From Belliella filtrata (GTDB lineage: Bacteria > Bacteroidota > Bacteroidia > Cytophagales > Cyclobacteriaceae): DNA of 64,000 nucleotides. The position numbers and the translations under genes are program-made. The stretch covers positions 80,859 through 144,858 of the forward strand of contig NZ_JAKZGP010000004.1 in the NCBI RefSeq assembly GCF_022549775.1. Reading direction: 5' to 3'. Below are positions 40,201 to 47,375 of the stretch, one piece after another. Numbering within the stretch: position 1 is the stretch's first letter; every line of letters starts with the position of its first letter. Below the pieces are notes generated by a model. It did no database searches. It saw nothing but the letters and a program-made list of their open reading frames with translations, and was not told the DNA's origin.

Positions 40201-40975
40201 CCTTCAAGCGAGTTTACTTCACAGGTTTGACATAGATTGTGAAAACAAAACTTTGACAGGAATAGCTTGGCTAGAAATTTCTGGTGGAACCTCAGCCTAT
40301 GAAATCAGCTGGTACAATGGTGATAGCAATACTACAGAAACACAGTTTTTCCAAGGAGGAGAAGTATCAGCAATCATCACAGATGCCAATGGTTGTCAGT
40401 TTGAAATCAGTGATCAGATTGAACTTCCACTTGTTTTTACAGATGCTGACTTTGTCTACACCATACCCTCTATTGGTACTACTGGAGAGATTCTTGTCCA
40501 TGATGAAGTACAATTCATAGATAGGACATTAGGAAATGTAATTGCTTGGGAGTGGGATTTTGGAGATGGAAATGGTAGCACATCACAAAACCCAAGTCAT
40601 ACCTACTCCAGACCGGGTACTTATCAAATTAGACTCAAGACTTTTGACATATTTGGCTGTGTGTCAGAAGCTGAAATTGCTGTTGAAGTATTGGCTTCTT
40701 ATAGAGTTATGATTCCGAATGCCTTTACACCAAATGGTGACGGAGTCAATGATCTTTTCTTCCCGAAAGTGAGAGGAGTAAAAACCTATGAATTCTACAT
40801 TTTCAACAAATGGGGTGAGTTAATCTATACTAACATGAATGGAGAGGATGAAGGATGGGACGGTCGATTGAATGGTAAAATGAGTCCGAATGGAAATTAT
40901 GTCTATAAGTTAGTCTTTGAAGCAGAGGATGGTGAGAAAGGAAGTCAAACGGGGGTATTTACACTTATCAATTAA
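31280..40975 (+). CDS. giant SprB-repeat surface adhesin with T9SS sorting domain
   Basis: 3231 residues. A signal peptide (from Met1 or Met4, cleavage near SIAQ) is followed by about 36 repeats of roughly 80-85 residues, each opening with a motif like VSCFGGNDGSI and containing SGGT.PY.Y.WSNG and PAGTY.V.VTD..GC; this is the SprB repeat. Near the C-terminus comes a PKD domain (about 3050-3135: WEWDFGDGNGSTSQNPSHTY). The last ~90 residues (PNAFTPNGDGVNDLFFP to GVFTLIN) are the gliding-motility-type (type B) T9SS C-terminal domain. By analogy with SprB it should be secreted by T9SS and anchored on the surface as a filament for adhesion or gliding. The PorP/SprF gene 6 bp downstream supports this. 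Confidence 0.9.
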   Translation: MSYMVKLYLLKINILILFLTTMAWQNSIAQSMEGDRYVREECLRVAEFRVRGGEAPYTYTWELNGEIIQVDENLGPSEVSILTQAQRGTYIATVVDAKGDIYSDTFTFQGSSNFTLDIEFLEENECDGITYGRIEGVINNGLSPFIVTIYDEFGQVVQSTPISGNTINLSGFPAGSYVVEVENANGCVEYDEVELEEIEPIEFDDDGNLGAFPVTCEDNGSISYNILGYEGEVRFRIRRASGGYVNPWTVANGGEVRFDGLPIGDYFLEISDAFRLESCPEELPFSIIDESLFYFDSTPSNITCFGESDGSILFEITRNYTDINPLPTEVYVSLTNSSGLTIVTEELVNVDATSGQYTFTNLPADTYTITTKHGGLNYPECMQTFTVEINGPPALLTTTRNAINVQCFGESTGQASVTPAGGWGGYTFAWDNGATTSQISNLEAGNYYVDITDAGGCTIREEFEIIGPPAILKAEIEVVRNLTCVGSNDGIARVYDITGGYGGYTIEWSIGNQSTEEAYDLPEGQISVTITDSEGCSIILYENVTAPPAPLVLDFPSPVTCFGADDGSVRIIVDDTAAYEITIGSETLYGSDVTFDKLTAGNYTAVISYENSCKISRNITIGTPSRVQINATNLQRDNISCNGLEDGSISGLTANGGTGTLSYQWYIEDNGSYIEIPEATTLNLNDLGVGTYKIVVTDENGCFDEEIYTITEPDALQVSAPTTTPVSCFGSQDGSVSFNISGGRTPYAYSLNNGTFVNTSNQNITINNLPAGTNNTIVVRDASGCSLDEFEFDIDSPTQIEIDLVSITPETCFGQENGSIQIETNGGSGGLKHEWYIAGDFSTVIATTEDLTNVGPGSYTVRVSELTNDYCYVQETFIIPPTPALQITLDGSPVHINCFGESTGAINVQASGGTGSYTYEWTGSNGFTADTQNISDIPAGTYRVRVTDENGCYDEIVDIQINQPVAGIEIQTLALNSPSCPDANDGSIQIQVSGGTPGYNISWQKENENGDFESFPGASQSLIGVPAGTYKILVSDAAGCIHGLEIILEGPDQIVVNIEDLQNVSCFGRNDGRINIGVTGGTFPYFYEWSHGFINQNPRNLGEGTYSVTITDARGCIAILEDIVISQPEEVAINIIDISEPSCDHNDGRIEVEFVGGDASFASQWYRLPDNILVAENVNFLENITPGVYSVTYGSSATCSFSRIITVPGPTNPLQLNVSAQDPTCDNDNGIIAISAAGGVPGYQFFVTVNGIQEELTSNIIANLEAGDYEVTVRDSRGCEVSRSITISNPNQPIYDIEKIQDVSCFGGNDGIIKFETFGDFSEITFQWFRRETTGTNTPIALDQLDELIAGRYFVRFTYDNNCTLDSDDYIITQPDEIIVISQVEQLTCFDDLGQIILNITGGNPDKSITLTGDNGYTNTISNFFTGAAEFENLPAGIYTYTISDPNCTPFNDDIEIFSIQQPVFTFSKTDVYCFGDETGSIEIIDIDVETNRTYTIILNGTNRGMQTSFTNLPAGIYTLQLVDNFGCESLTQNITINQPTRPLQIFNLATVNNTCFEGTEGEVSFEILGGTEPYTYTLTGNNGYSQNASALQEGDIYEHTDLRAGLYTLTVLDQNGNCQAVETFFISEPTELTLTENIGEIACPGDVTFIALTMNGGTPPYQYVWEAWDSNLSVWTTRPSTSNRLDDITPGLYRYTATDQYDCTEFKNEITIDEAPPVSIDYDNDDILCYGGSTTVRLTASRPGATNFTFFVNGNQIFGNTFTAIAGSYEAYALDNRNGCVSDPITIEVNQPDAPLAYQILDVKDLSCFETGDGEISFTLTGGTAPYQIQFGSETRTAGENDAVTFSGLSANVQYLINVEDENGCLINIPPITLNQPFPLQANHNITPIQCFDGEGSIAVQTTGGRIPITITWEYAENGVDFIEMPSLEGQFNALNLKSGTYRYTIADAGGCTSMDNIVVLDQPTQTTLDFVVEDVSCYQGNDGVVRLIPSGGPSASYQLYFNGNLVNGTEITGLSAGTYEAFAVSGGCPSDRISIVVSQPSEALRVSLDYPNEVFCHNDEFIIGLEISGGNETYEASMGQDFFPVDGSGLFTFENILPGTYTIEVRDQKGCSWTRTITIANPPALEIDLISLEHVSCHDGEDGSLDVSAQGGSGQLSFEWRDESGNVIGNNSSISGLSPGIYQVTVSDERNCFILENFQIDNIDPISIEVNNVNHVLCHGGRSGNFLIEASGGNGDYIAFVNNIRSDNLSISNLQAGTYEVYVEDRKGCVSPTVEVTITAPDPIVIDIDVTPISCFGASDGQAEITASGGTEPYTIRWSDGSTDWSRNDLMPGIFEVVITDSNGCVARENLIVRQPEPLNTTAQVNPVSCVGGNDGSISLTLSGGTGVIEVNWFDDANNPIGEGTLIEDLLAGTYRAEIEDSRGCSISRTFIVTEPFEAIQVTPFIGNVRCSGDSNGRIDLIVTGGTAPYTYEWSNGASTRNISNLQGGIYQVNITDANGCIFTDEYQVLTPDPININLVSLENVSCSAGNDGSIQIAIEGGTGDYQIQWSTGDQGLTIENLMSGMYTVFVFDENTCFASETFFITQPDAPLSVQANIPTEICNPEDSLNVTLNVQGGTAPYSYLWSNGATTESIQNIQPGEYAVTVTDSNGCTTFIEIDVPSPAPAMQLTLEGTTAICSTGGRAEVTANISGGVAPYSYLWSTGASGPTASNLIPGNYTLTVTDAAGCSIFEEIEILPALDLAIRLDELDAVSCFGAADGRISITTSGGLAPYEIIWSHGPRDVTTVAGLEAGNYTVTIRDATGCNTTATYNIREPELLSYREVVNNVSCFGANNGAIELNVTGGTAPYTYRWSNGFNGRNPRNLAPGIYSVVITDRNGCSTGGSFGISEPSALLLESDHSQELSCHGDMLGFINLNISGGMQPYRVIWSDDDQVDSFNRAGLAAGSYSVTIIDDNNCIVERTFEIREPEPLQASLLHRFDIDCENKTLTGIAWLEISGGTSAYEISWYNGDSNTTETQFFQGGEVSAIITDANGCQFEISDQIELPLVFTDADFVYTIPSIGTTGEILVHDEVQFIDRTLGNVIAWEWDFGDGNGSTSQNPSHTYSRPGTYQIRLKTFDIFGCVSEAEIAVEVLASYRVMIPNAFTPNGDGVNDLFFPKVRGVKTYEFYIFNKWGELIYTNMNGEDEGWDGRLNGKMSPNGNYVYKLVFEAEDGEKGSQTGVFTLIN

Positions 40976-40981
40976 GAAATC

Positions 40982-42025
40982 ATGAAAAATCCATCGATCA
41001 TAAAGTCATTCTTTATCTTCATGTGCATTTTATACATGAAGGGGACAGTATTCGGGCAGGATGTACAGTATACGCAGTTTTATGCAGCACCACTTTACCT
41101 AAACCCTGCATTTACAGGAGCATCAGAGCTTACTCGGATTGGTGCAAATTATAGAAATCAATGGCCAGGACTTGATCATTCTTTTAATTCCTATTCAGCA
41201 TACATCGATCATTATATGTTTGATATCAACTCTGGTGTGGGTCTGATTTTCAATGCAAACAGAGAAAGTAAAGCAAAACTTTCTACCAATGAAGTGGGCA
41301 TATCCTATGCGTACAGGTTAAAACTTGGTTTTGATTCCTTTTTGCGAGTAGGTGGTCAGGTCAGCTATGTAAATCGTGATGCCTATTTTGGAGATTTAGT
41401 CTTCGGAAATCAATTGGACATCAACACTGGAGGCATAGGTAGTGACAGTGGTGAATTATTTTCTGATGATTATCGCCATAGCTTTATGGATTATAATTTT
41501 GGTCTGCTTTACCACACCGAAATCTATTGGCTAGGAATCTCAGGCCATCACCTTTCTCAACCAAACACTTCATTTATTGATGGAAATATAAGTAAACTAC
41601 CTATGAGATTATCAGCGCATGGCGGGATAAAAATTGACCTTGGTGAAGGGTTTATCAATAATTATTACAGCAATACCCGTCAGGAAAGAGCAGCTTTTTT
41701 TGCTTTCAACTATAAGCATCAATCGCCTTTTAATCAGCTTGATATTGGGACACAGTTTTTTATACAGCCTTTGGTTTTGGGCGTTTGGTACAGAGGTTTC
41801 CCTGTGAAATATGCTCTGCCAAACAATGAGTCCATTGCCGGCTTAATTGGGCTAACATTAGAAAGTGGTCTCGACATAGGCTACAGCTATGATTTTACAT
41901 TATCCAAAATGGGAAATCTTCAATCAGCTGGAGCGCATGAAATCTCTATCAGGTATTCATTCCTGTATGGAGATCCAAATCAAAGGAATAGAAGAAGTAC
42001 CATTATCCCATGTTTTAGATTTTAA
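40982..42025 (+). CDS. PorP/SprF-family T9SS membrane protein
   Basis: 347 residues. Signal peptide ending VFGQ, then the characteristic start QDVQYTQFYAAPLYLNPAFTGA and a beta-barrel-like repeat of amphipathic strands (GLIFNANRESKAKL, VGGQVSYVNRDAYFGDLVFG, YDFTLSKMGNL). This is the PorP/SprF family, outer-membrane proteins that accompany T9SS type B substrates such as SprB. It is 6 bp downstream of the giant SprB-repeat gene, so the pair is probably one operon, with this protein serving secretion or surface attachment of that adhesin. Its stop is 8 bp from the convergent pncA stop. Confidence 0.9.
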   Translation: MKNPSIIKSFFIFMCILYMKGTVFGQDVQYTQFYAAPLYLNPAFTGASELTRIGANYRNQWPGLDHSFNSYSAYIDHYMFDINSGVGLIFNANRESKAKLSTNEVGISYAYRLKLGFDSFLRVGGQVSYVNRDAYFGDLVFGNQLDINTGGIGSDSGELFSDDYRHSFMDYNFGLLYHTEIYWLGISGHHLSQPNTSFIDGNISKLPMRLSAHGGIKIDLGEGFINNYYSNTRQERAAFFAFNYKHQSPFNQLDIGTQFFIQPLVLGVWYRGFPVKYALPNNESIAGLIGLTLESGLDIGYSYDFTLSKMGNLQSAGAHEISIRYSFLYGDPNQRNRRSTIIPCFRF

Positions 42026-42033
42026 AAAGTGCT

Positions 42034-42648
42034 TTAGAGGATTTCTTCCGAATGTGTAATCACTGCACCAGCATTTTCCATTTCAATCATTGCTTTAACA
42101 AAATCATCTGGATGGATATTGACAGCCTTTGTGGCATCTAGGATCAGGTGAACCTCAAACCCCTCACTTAAACCATCCAAAACGGTAAACTTTACGCAAT
42201 AGTCCTCCGCCAATCCACAGATAAAAATCTCTTCAATCCCATTATCTTTGAGAAACTTACTAAGACCAGTATCGCCCTTTTTATTATTATCAAAAAATCC
42301 AGAATAGGAATCTACTTTTGGATTCATCCCCTTTTGAAACACCGCTTTCCATTTTTCTTGATTCAAATCTTTATGAAATGATGCTCCAAAGGTATTTTGA
42401 ACGCAATGCACTGGCCACAAGATCTGTTGAATACCATCGAGTGAGACAAATTCCCCAGGTTTCTTATTTTCATGATTAGTAGCAAAACTCCCATGATTCT
42501 CTGGATGCCAATCTTGTGTAGCCACTATAAAATCAAATTTTTCTTGAAGTTGATTTATGATTGGAATAATCTGGTCTCCTTCTTTTACAGCTAGAGTGCC
42601 ACCTGGCAAAAAATCGTTTTGTACATCTACTATAATTAGTCCTTTCAT
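42034..42648 (-). CDS. pncA: nicotinamidase
   Basis: 204-residue isochorismatase-fold hydrolase. The catalytic triad is visible: Asp8 (IIVDVQNDF), Lys106 (FQKGMNP) and Cys151 (LAEDYCVKFTVLD). The metal site is QDWHPENHGSFA (Asp46, His48, His52). It deamidates nicotinamide to nicotinate, feeding the nicotinate phosphoribosyltransferase encoded at 44049. The three NAD-salvage genes are on the same strand, but 493 bp separate pncA from prs, so co-transcription is uncertain. Confidence 0.93.
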   Translation of the reverse strand: MKGLIIVDVQNDFLPGGTLAVKEGDQIIPIINQLQEKFDFIVATQDWHPENHGSFATNHENKKPGEFVSLDGIQQILWPVHCVQNTFGASFHKDLNQEKWKAVFQKGMNPKVDSYSGFFDNNKKGDTGLSKFLKDNGIEEIFICGLAEDYCVKFTVLDGLSEGFEVHLILDATKAVNIHPDDFVKAMIEMENAGAVITHSEEIL

Positions 42649-42670
42649 AGGTTCTCAAGATTAGAGGATT

Positions 42671-42737
42671 TTTTTAAGATTGGAAGATTACAAAAATATA
42701 AAATTGTTTGGGAGGATTTTTAAAATTAGAAGATTAC
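42671..42737. repeat. 21-bp near-identical direct repeats
   Basis: TTTTTAAGATTGGAAGATTA with the following C (42671-42691) and TTTTTAAAATTAGAAGATTA with C (42717-42737) differ at two positions and lie 46 bp apart start to start. They sit just upstream of pncA and could be a regulatory site or a tandem relic. Confidence 0.45.
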
Positions 42738-42832
42738 TGGCAACAAAGATTTGAATGTTGAAATGAACAACCCCTATAAACCCATCGATATCACAACAGA
42801 GAAACCGCATTTAACAATCTCCAAGCAAAAGT

Positions 42833-42914
42833 ATCCTTCGAGGGTTCTTTTCGCTAAGACCGTAGGTCTAATTTGGCTAAATGACATCAACTCCAGCTTA
42901 AGCCCTCGAAGGAT
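42833..42914. repeat. 82-bp element bounded by perfect 12-bp inverted repeats
   Basis: ATCCTTCGAGGG (42833-42844) and CCCTCGAAGGAT (42903-42914) are exact complements separated by 58 bp, and the interior holds a smaller hairpin (AGACC GTA GGTCT). No transposase. It may be a dispersed intergenic repeat, an RNA element or a terminator-like structure. Confidence 0.6.
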
Positions 42915-43141
42915 TTTTCCAAAAAGCAATTTCCATGGATACTTTGGTACGAATTTCTATTTCAACACCAGTTTCAAAATATTTCAGCGTAGCTACAATT
43001 CACCAATTTGTCTATCGCAGGTTAGCGTATATTTCAAATGTATATTGGGTCAATCCATACCCCTCAACCTTCCTTTTTCATCCTTCATCCCCAATTGGAC
43101 AATCAAACGAACAGGCTTTCTCCTTTCTCCTCAACCTTCTC

Positions 43142-44062
43142 TTACAATGCTCCCACTATCAAATCAGCTACAGTTTCCACACGAAGTATTTTTGAATTCA
43201 AAGTGTGGCAATTCACATGAGTATCAGTCGCTATTACTTTTTCTATTACGCCAGATGCCTCTATTTTCTCTAATGCTTCGTTAGTAAATAAGCCGTGAGT
43301 TGTGATGGTATAAATCTTATTTGCGCCAGCTTCTTTATAGGCTTTTGCCGCATTTATCAATGATCCTCCTGTACGGATCATGTCGTCATAGATTACTACA
43401 TCTTTACCATCGACATCAGCAGAGATACTCGTCACAGCAGTCTCATCACCTGATATCCTTCTTTTGAACACAAAAGCTGCATCTACACCCATGTCATTGG
43501 CTAATGACTCTACCCATTTAGCTCTCCCCGCATCTGTGCATGCCATTACAAAACCTGGAGATGCCAATTCCTTGGCTATCTTGATCACAATTGATTTGCA
43601 ATAAATATGATTGATCAAAACCTGTCCTTCAAAATAATGAGGAATGCCTTCTGAATGAAGATCAAAAAACATGAAATGATTACCTTGACTGGTTCGAGGT
43701 AGAGAAGAAAACATAACAGCTCTCGATTTTGCTGTCACCACTTCTCCAGCTTTCACGGCTCTTTCCATGGTTGAATAGCCAAAATAGGGAAACACTATAA
43801 AGATGGATTTGGCACCATATTTTATAAGTGCATAGGCCAAATCGTAGATTTCAAGGGTATCTCCATCTGAGATAGTCCCTCCAATTAGGACCACATCTTT
43901 TTCATATACCGAAGTGATGATTCTTTGATACCTTTCTCCATCTGGAAAATGTTTGACTTCTATCTCCCCCTTTTCAAATCCACCCAATCGAATCACTTCA
44001 TCCCTCAAATAACTGTATGCTTGTGTAGAAAAAATAATTTTATCTCTATTACTCATGTTCAT
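43142..44062 (-). CDS. ribose-phosphate pyrophosphokinase (PRPP synthetase)-family protein
   Basis: 306 residues, slightly shorter than typical Prs (~315). The PRPP loop VVIYDDMIRTGGS (about 215-228) and FPYFGYSTMERA..GE are recognisable, while the catalytic flexible loop is divergent from the housekeeping enzyme. It would make PRPP from ribose-5-phosphate and ATP. The start overlaps the stop of pncB by 14 bp (or 8 bp from the alternative Met3), so it likely supplies PRPP to nicotinate phosphoribosyltransferase in the same operon. This is probably a paralogue dedicated to NAD salvage rather than the only PRPP synthetase. Confidence 0.85.
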   Translation of the reverse strand: MNMSNRDKIIFSTQAYSYLRDEVIRLGGFEKGEIEVKHFPDGERYQRIITSVYEKDVVLIGGTISDGDTLEIYDLAYALIKYGAKSIFIVFPYFGYSTMERAVKAGEVVTAKSRAVMFSSLPRTSQGNHFMFFDLHSEGIPHYFEGQVLINHIYCKSIVIKIAKELASPGFVMACTDAGRAKWVESLANDMGVDAAFVFKRRISGDETAVTSISADVDGKDVVIYDDMIRTGGSLINAAKAYKEAGANKIYTITTHGLFTNEALEKIEASGVIEKVIATDTHVNCHTLNSKILRVETVADLIVGAL

Positions 44063-45530
44063 AATTTTTCATTTTGAATACTAAGTCTGTTCTCAACTTG
44101 TAAAGCTGTTCCTCCAATCCTACTGGGTAGATATGAGGATTGATCAATCTTTTGTGAGCCTTGTCAAAATAAGAAAGACCTGTCTTTGTATTTTCTTTAA
44201 TCTCCTTTATTGATGGACTGATATATACTTGCTTACCACCTAAAAAAATCTGCTTCAACAAATTGACTTCTTCCAAGTCCTCCACATTCAATTTTTTACG
44301 TTTAGTGGGGTCTGTAGGATCGATAATGGTGATTTTTGATTTCTCTATATCAGAATCTTTCAAATACAACATATCAGCCATAGCTTTTCCATGCTTCAAA
44401 AACCGCTTTACTTGATGATCTCCAGGCACATTTATTTTGATTGATTGTTGTGAGACTTTCACTTTAGGCTCCCAAAGTCCAGCATCACTTTTCAAAGCTG
44501 CTAATTTGTAAACAGCTCCAAGTGCTGGTTGGTCGTATGCTGTCACTAACTTTGTTCCAACACCCCAGGTATCTATTGATGCTTCTTGGAATTTTAGTGA
44601 GCTGATGATATGCTCATCAAGGTCATTACTTGCCACCACTTTGGCATCTGGGAAGCCAGCCTCGTCGAGCATTTGCCGTGCAATGTTGCTGAAATAAGCC
44701 AAATCCCCAGAGTCTATCCTCACTCCAAGCATTTCCTTTCCTTTAGTCCTTAACACCTTACCTACTTCTATGGCATGCTTGATCCCAGTCTCTGTGTCAT
44801 AAGTATCTACTAGAAATATACACTTACCAGGAAATGCGTCAGCATAAGCGTGAAAGGCATCTATCTCGGAATCAAAAGACATAATCCAACTATGCGCATG
44901 TGTACCCGACACAGGAATACCAAATAGCTTCCCTGCCATCACATTGCTTGTAGCAGCACACCCTCCAATATATGAAGCCCTACTTGCCGCTAATGCGCCG
45001 TCGATACCTTGTGCTCTTCTTAGCCCAAACTCCAAGACGGAATCTCCTTTTGCGGCAAGTGAAACTCGTGCCGATTTGGTTGCTATAAGCGTCTGGAAAT
45101 TGATGATATTCAGTAGGGCCGTTTCTAACAATTGACATTGTATCAACGGTCCTTTGACCTTAACCATGGGGGTGTGTGGAAATATAACCGTCCCCTCCTC
45201 TACTGCTTCCAAGTCGCATGAGAAGCGCATTTTTTTCAAATACTTGATAAATGCTTCTTCAAAAACAACTGACCCATCTGAGTTTGTCATTCCTGACAAG
45301 TATTCGAGATCGTCTTCATGAAAATAAAAATTGTTACAGAAATCAATCACATATGCCAGACCTGCTGCTATGGTAAACCCACCATGGAAAGGGTGCTTTC
45401 TGAAAAATAAGTTAAAAATTGCTTCTTGCTCTGCTTTCCCCGATTTCCAATATGCGTATGCCATGGTCAATTGGTAGAAATCAGTCAATAATGCAAGAGA
45501 GCCTTGGTAAAGATCTTTTGTAATTTTCAT
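44049..45530 (-). CDS. pncB: nicotinate phosphoribosyltransferase
   Basis: 493 residues from the ATG at 45530 (MKITKDLYQGSLALLTDFYQLTMA), which matches the conserved family start; the ORF reaches 45578 with 16 unlike residues. The central SGTHAHSWIMSF and GVRIDSGDLAYFS motifs and VGTKLVTAYDQPALGAVYKL are diagnostic. The enzyme condenses nicotinate with PRPP to nicotinate mononucleotide (Preiss-Handler pathway). It is followed by the overlapping prs-like gene; pncA lies just beyond. The set covers nicotinamide to nicotinate mononucleotide. Confidence 0.93.
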   Translation of the reverse strand: MKITKDLYQGSLALLTDFYQLTMAYAYWKSGKAEQEAIFNLFFRKHPFHGGFTIAAGLAYVIDFCNNFYFHEDDLEYLSGMTNSDGSVVFEEAFIKYLKKMRFSCDLEAVEEGTVIFPHTPMVKVKGPLIQCQLLETALLNIINFQTLIATKSARVSLAAKGDSVLEFGLRRAQGIDGALAASRASYIGGCAATSNVMAGKLFGIPVSGTHAHSWIMSFDSEIDAFHAYADAFPGKCIFLVDTYDTETGIKHAIEVGKVLRTKGKEMLGVRIDSGDLAYFSNIARQMLDEAGFPDAKVVASNDLDEHIISSLKFQEASIDTWGVGTKLVTAYDQPALGAVYKLAALKSDAGLWEPKVKVSQQSIKINVPGDHQVKRFLKHGKAMADMLYLKDSDIEKSKITIIDPTDPTKRKKLNVEDLEEVNLLKQIFLGGKQVYISPSIKEIKENTKTGLSYFDKAHKRLINPHIYPVGLEEQLYKLRTDLVFKMKNYEHE

Positions 45531-45855
45531 TGGCCAACAAACTAGTACTTCAAATGTAGTGTAAAATGCCGAATTCAAGAGGAAATTTTAGCTATATGGT
45601 AATTTAAATCTTGATGTCAATTAGAAAAAGTTAACTTTCCAATTGATGAGACTTCTTCCTTCCTTCATGTGATCACTATTACCTAACTTTATAGAGGTAA
45701 CAATTCATCAAATAAGCCACTTCAAGTAGCTTTGATTTATACCTTGCTAAATTTTGATAAAACCTTAGGATATCAGCCTAATTTACCAGTTTTTTTACTG
45801 AATTATAAAAAATGGCTGAGCTTTTGATAAGCGATTTGATTATAACCAATTTATT
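45531..45855. other. 325-bp intergenic region, divergent promoters
   Basis: No gene. A plus-strand TAGCTTTG at 45727-45734 fits the -7 consensus TAnnTTTG and could serve the acidic lipoprotein gene with a ~115-nt leader. Nothing else recognised. Confidence 0.45.
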
Positions 45856-46590
45856 ATGAAAAGAATATTTAGCTTACTCACCATTGTATTGATTTCAACA
45901 TTAGTATTATCGATTTCATCTTGTTCTTCTGAAGATGAAATCCCAGGAATCGGAGAAGGAAAACTTGGCTTTGCACTTAAATTAAAAGATGAAGGCTCTT
46001 CAAATGCCGAGGCAAGAACCTTGGCTTCAAGATTGAATATAATCGATGGATTTATTCAAGTCAAAGAATTGGAACTTGATGTAGAAGGTAGAAATGAGAA
46101 TGGAAGATTCGAAAGAGAAATCGAAATCAAATTCAAAGAAATCAAAAAAATATCACTAGATAAATTCAATCCTGATGCAGATTTTTTCATCAACATTCCT
46201 GAAGGAGAATATAGAGAGATCGAAGTAGAATTAGATCTAATCGATTACAGAAATGAACCTTCAATTTTTCTATCTGGGTCATTCACCAAAGAAAATGGCA
46301 ACTCAGTTCTGTTGAGATTTGAACATTTTGGAGATGATATAGATTTTGAAGTAGAAATAGAAGGGAGAAATGGAGCATATTTCTCAGTAGATAGAATCAA
46401 CAATCCACTTGCACTTTTGGAGATCAATGTAAACAATTGGTTCACTAATGTCACTGATCAAGAACTAGAAAATGCTACCCTGACAGATGGAATAATTGTC
46501 ATCAGCAACAATCAGAATAGAGATATTTATAGAAAAATCACCAATCGAATAGAAGCTACCTCTGACATTGAGATCACACTTAGAGATTGA
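45856..46590 (+). CDS. acidic lipoprotein, function unknown
   Basis: 244 residues with a clear lipoprotein signal (lipobox LSISSC, Cys at about 23). The mature part is strongly acidic and beta-rich, with motifs FIQVKELELDVEGRNENGRF, FFINIPEGEYREIEVELDL and ISLDKFNPDAD. It resembles small Bacteroidota lipoproteins with DUF4382-like transthyretin-type folds, but I cannot assign a family with confidence. It is transcribed alone, convergent with glpF; the two stops are only 7 bp apart with no room for a separate terminator. Confidence 0.75.
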   Translation: MKRIFSLLTIVLISTLVLSISSCSSEDEIPGIGEGKLGFALKLKDEGSSNAEARTLASRLNIIDGFIQVKELELDVEGRNENGRFEREIEIKFKEIKKISLDKFNPDADFFINIPEGEYREIEVELDLIDYRNEPSIFLSGSFTKENGNSVLLRFEHFGDDIDFEVEIEGRNGAYFSVDRINNPLALLEINVNNWFTNVTDQELENATLTDGIIVISNNQNRDIYRKITNRIEATSDIEITLRD

Positions 46591-46597
46591 TTAGAAG

Positions 46598-47338
46598 CTA
46601 TTTCATCAGTAATCCAGCAAGGAATGCTGCTATCACCCCTCCTAAAACAGGGCCTACAATAGGAATCCAAGCATAATCCCACTTACTTGAACCCTTTTGA
46701 TAGATAGGTGCCAAGGCATGAAAAAGCCTTGGCCCCAAATCTCTCGCTGGGTTGATCGCGTACCCTGTCGTTCCTCCGAGGCTAAGTCCAATCACCCAAA
46801 CCAAAAACGCTACTGGTATTGCGCCAACGGCACCCAGGCCAATAGGTGTACTACCCTCATCTGTCATTAACTCAGCATCAGTAATAAAGAATATTACAAA
46901 AAGTAGAACAAATGTGCCAGTCAGCTCCGCAACTAAATTGAGAGGAGCATTTTTTATAGCTGGACTTGTAGCAAAAACTGCAAGCTTCGTATTTGAATCT
47001 TCGGTTCGGTCAAAGTGATCCTTATAATTCACCCATGTGATAAATGCACCGATAAAAGCTCCAAATAATTGAGCTAAAAGATACCCAGGGACTAAACTCC
47101 ATTCAAAAGCTCCATAAACTGCAAGTGATATAGTGACTGCAGGGTTGAGATGAGCACCACTGTAAGGAGCTGCAACCACCACACCAAGATAGACTCCCAA
47201 AGCCCACCCAGTAGAGATCACCATCCAGCCTCCGCCATGGCCTTTGGTGTCCTTTAAGATCACATTGGCAACTACAGAACAGCCCATTAAGAGCAAAATG
47301 GCTGTAGCAATAAATTCAAAAACATATGCTTCCATCAA
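46598..47338 (-). CDS. glpF: glycerol facilitator (aquaglyceroporin)
   Basis: 246 residues, six predicted membrane spans with the two pore half-helices: HLNPAVT (Asn65) and INPARDLGPR (Asn196 to Asp200). The Asp after NPAR marks the glycerol-conducting branch of the MIP family. It admits glycerol by diffusion across the inner membrane. It is the last gene of glpD-glpK-glpF, 37 bp after glpK, so uptake and phosphorylation are co-expressed. Confidence 0.93.
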   Translation of the reverse strand: MMEAYVFEFIATAILLLMGCSVVANVILKDTKGHGGGWMVISTGWALGVYLGVVVAAPYSGAHLNPAVTISLAVYGAFEWSLVPGYLLAQLFGAFIGAFITWVNYKDHFDRTEDSNTKLAVFATSPAIKNAPLNLVAELTGTFVLLFVIFFITDAELMTDEGSTPIGLGAVGAIPVAFLVWVIGLSLGGTTGYAINPARDLGPRLFHALAPIYQKGSSKWDYAWIPIVGPVLGGVIAAFLAGLLMK

Positions 47339-47375
47339 TAGAGAACTTAGGGTTTATTATTTCAAAAGGTTATCT

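Larger units (their letters stand above)
42649..43141. other. 493-bp region between prs and pncA with repeats, no convincing gene
   Basis: Open frames here on the plus strand run on into the antisense of prs and have no protein-like character. Notable content: a 21-bp direct repeat (42671-42691 and 42717-42737, 19 of 21 identical) and an 82-bp inverted-repeat element (42833-42914). The rest is unremarkable AT-rich sequence. Confidence 0.6.

Noticed and set aside
42751..43284. 177-residue plus-strand open frame
   Set aside because: Runs across the inverted-repeat element and into the antisense of the prs 3' end, with no protein-like features. Two further plus-strand frames in the same stretch are similar noise.
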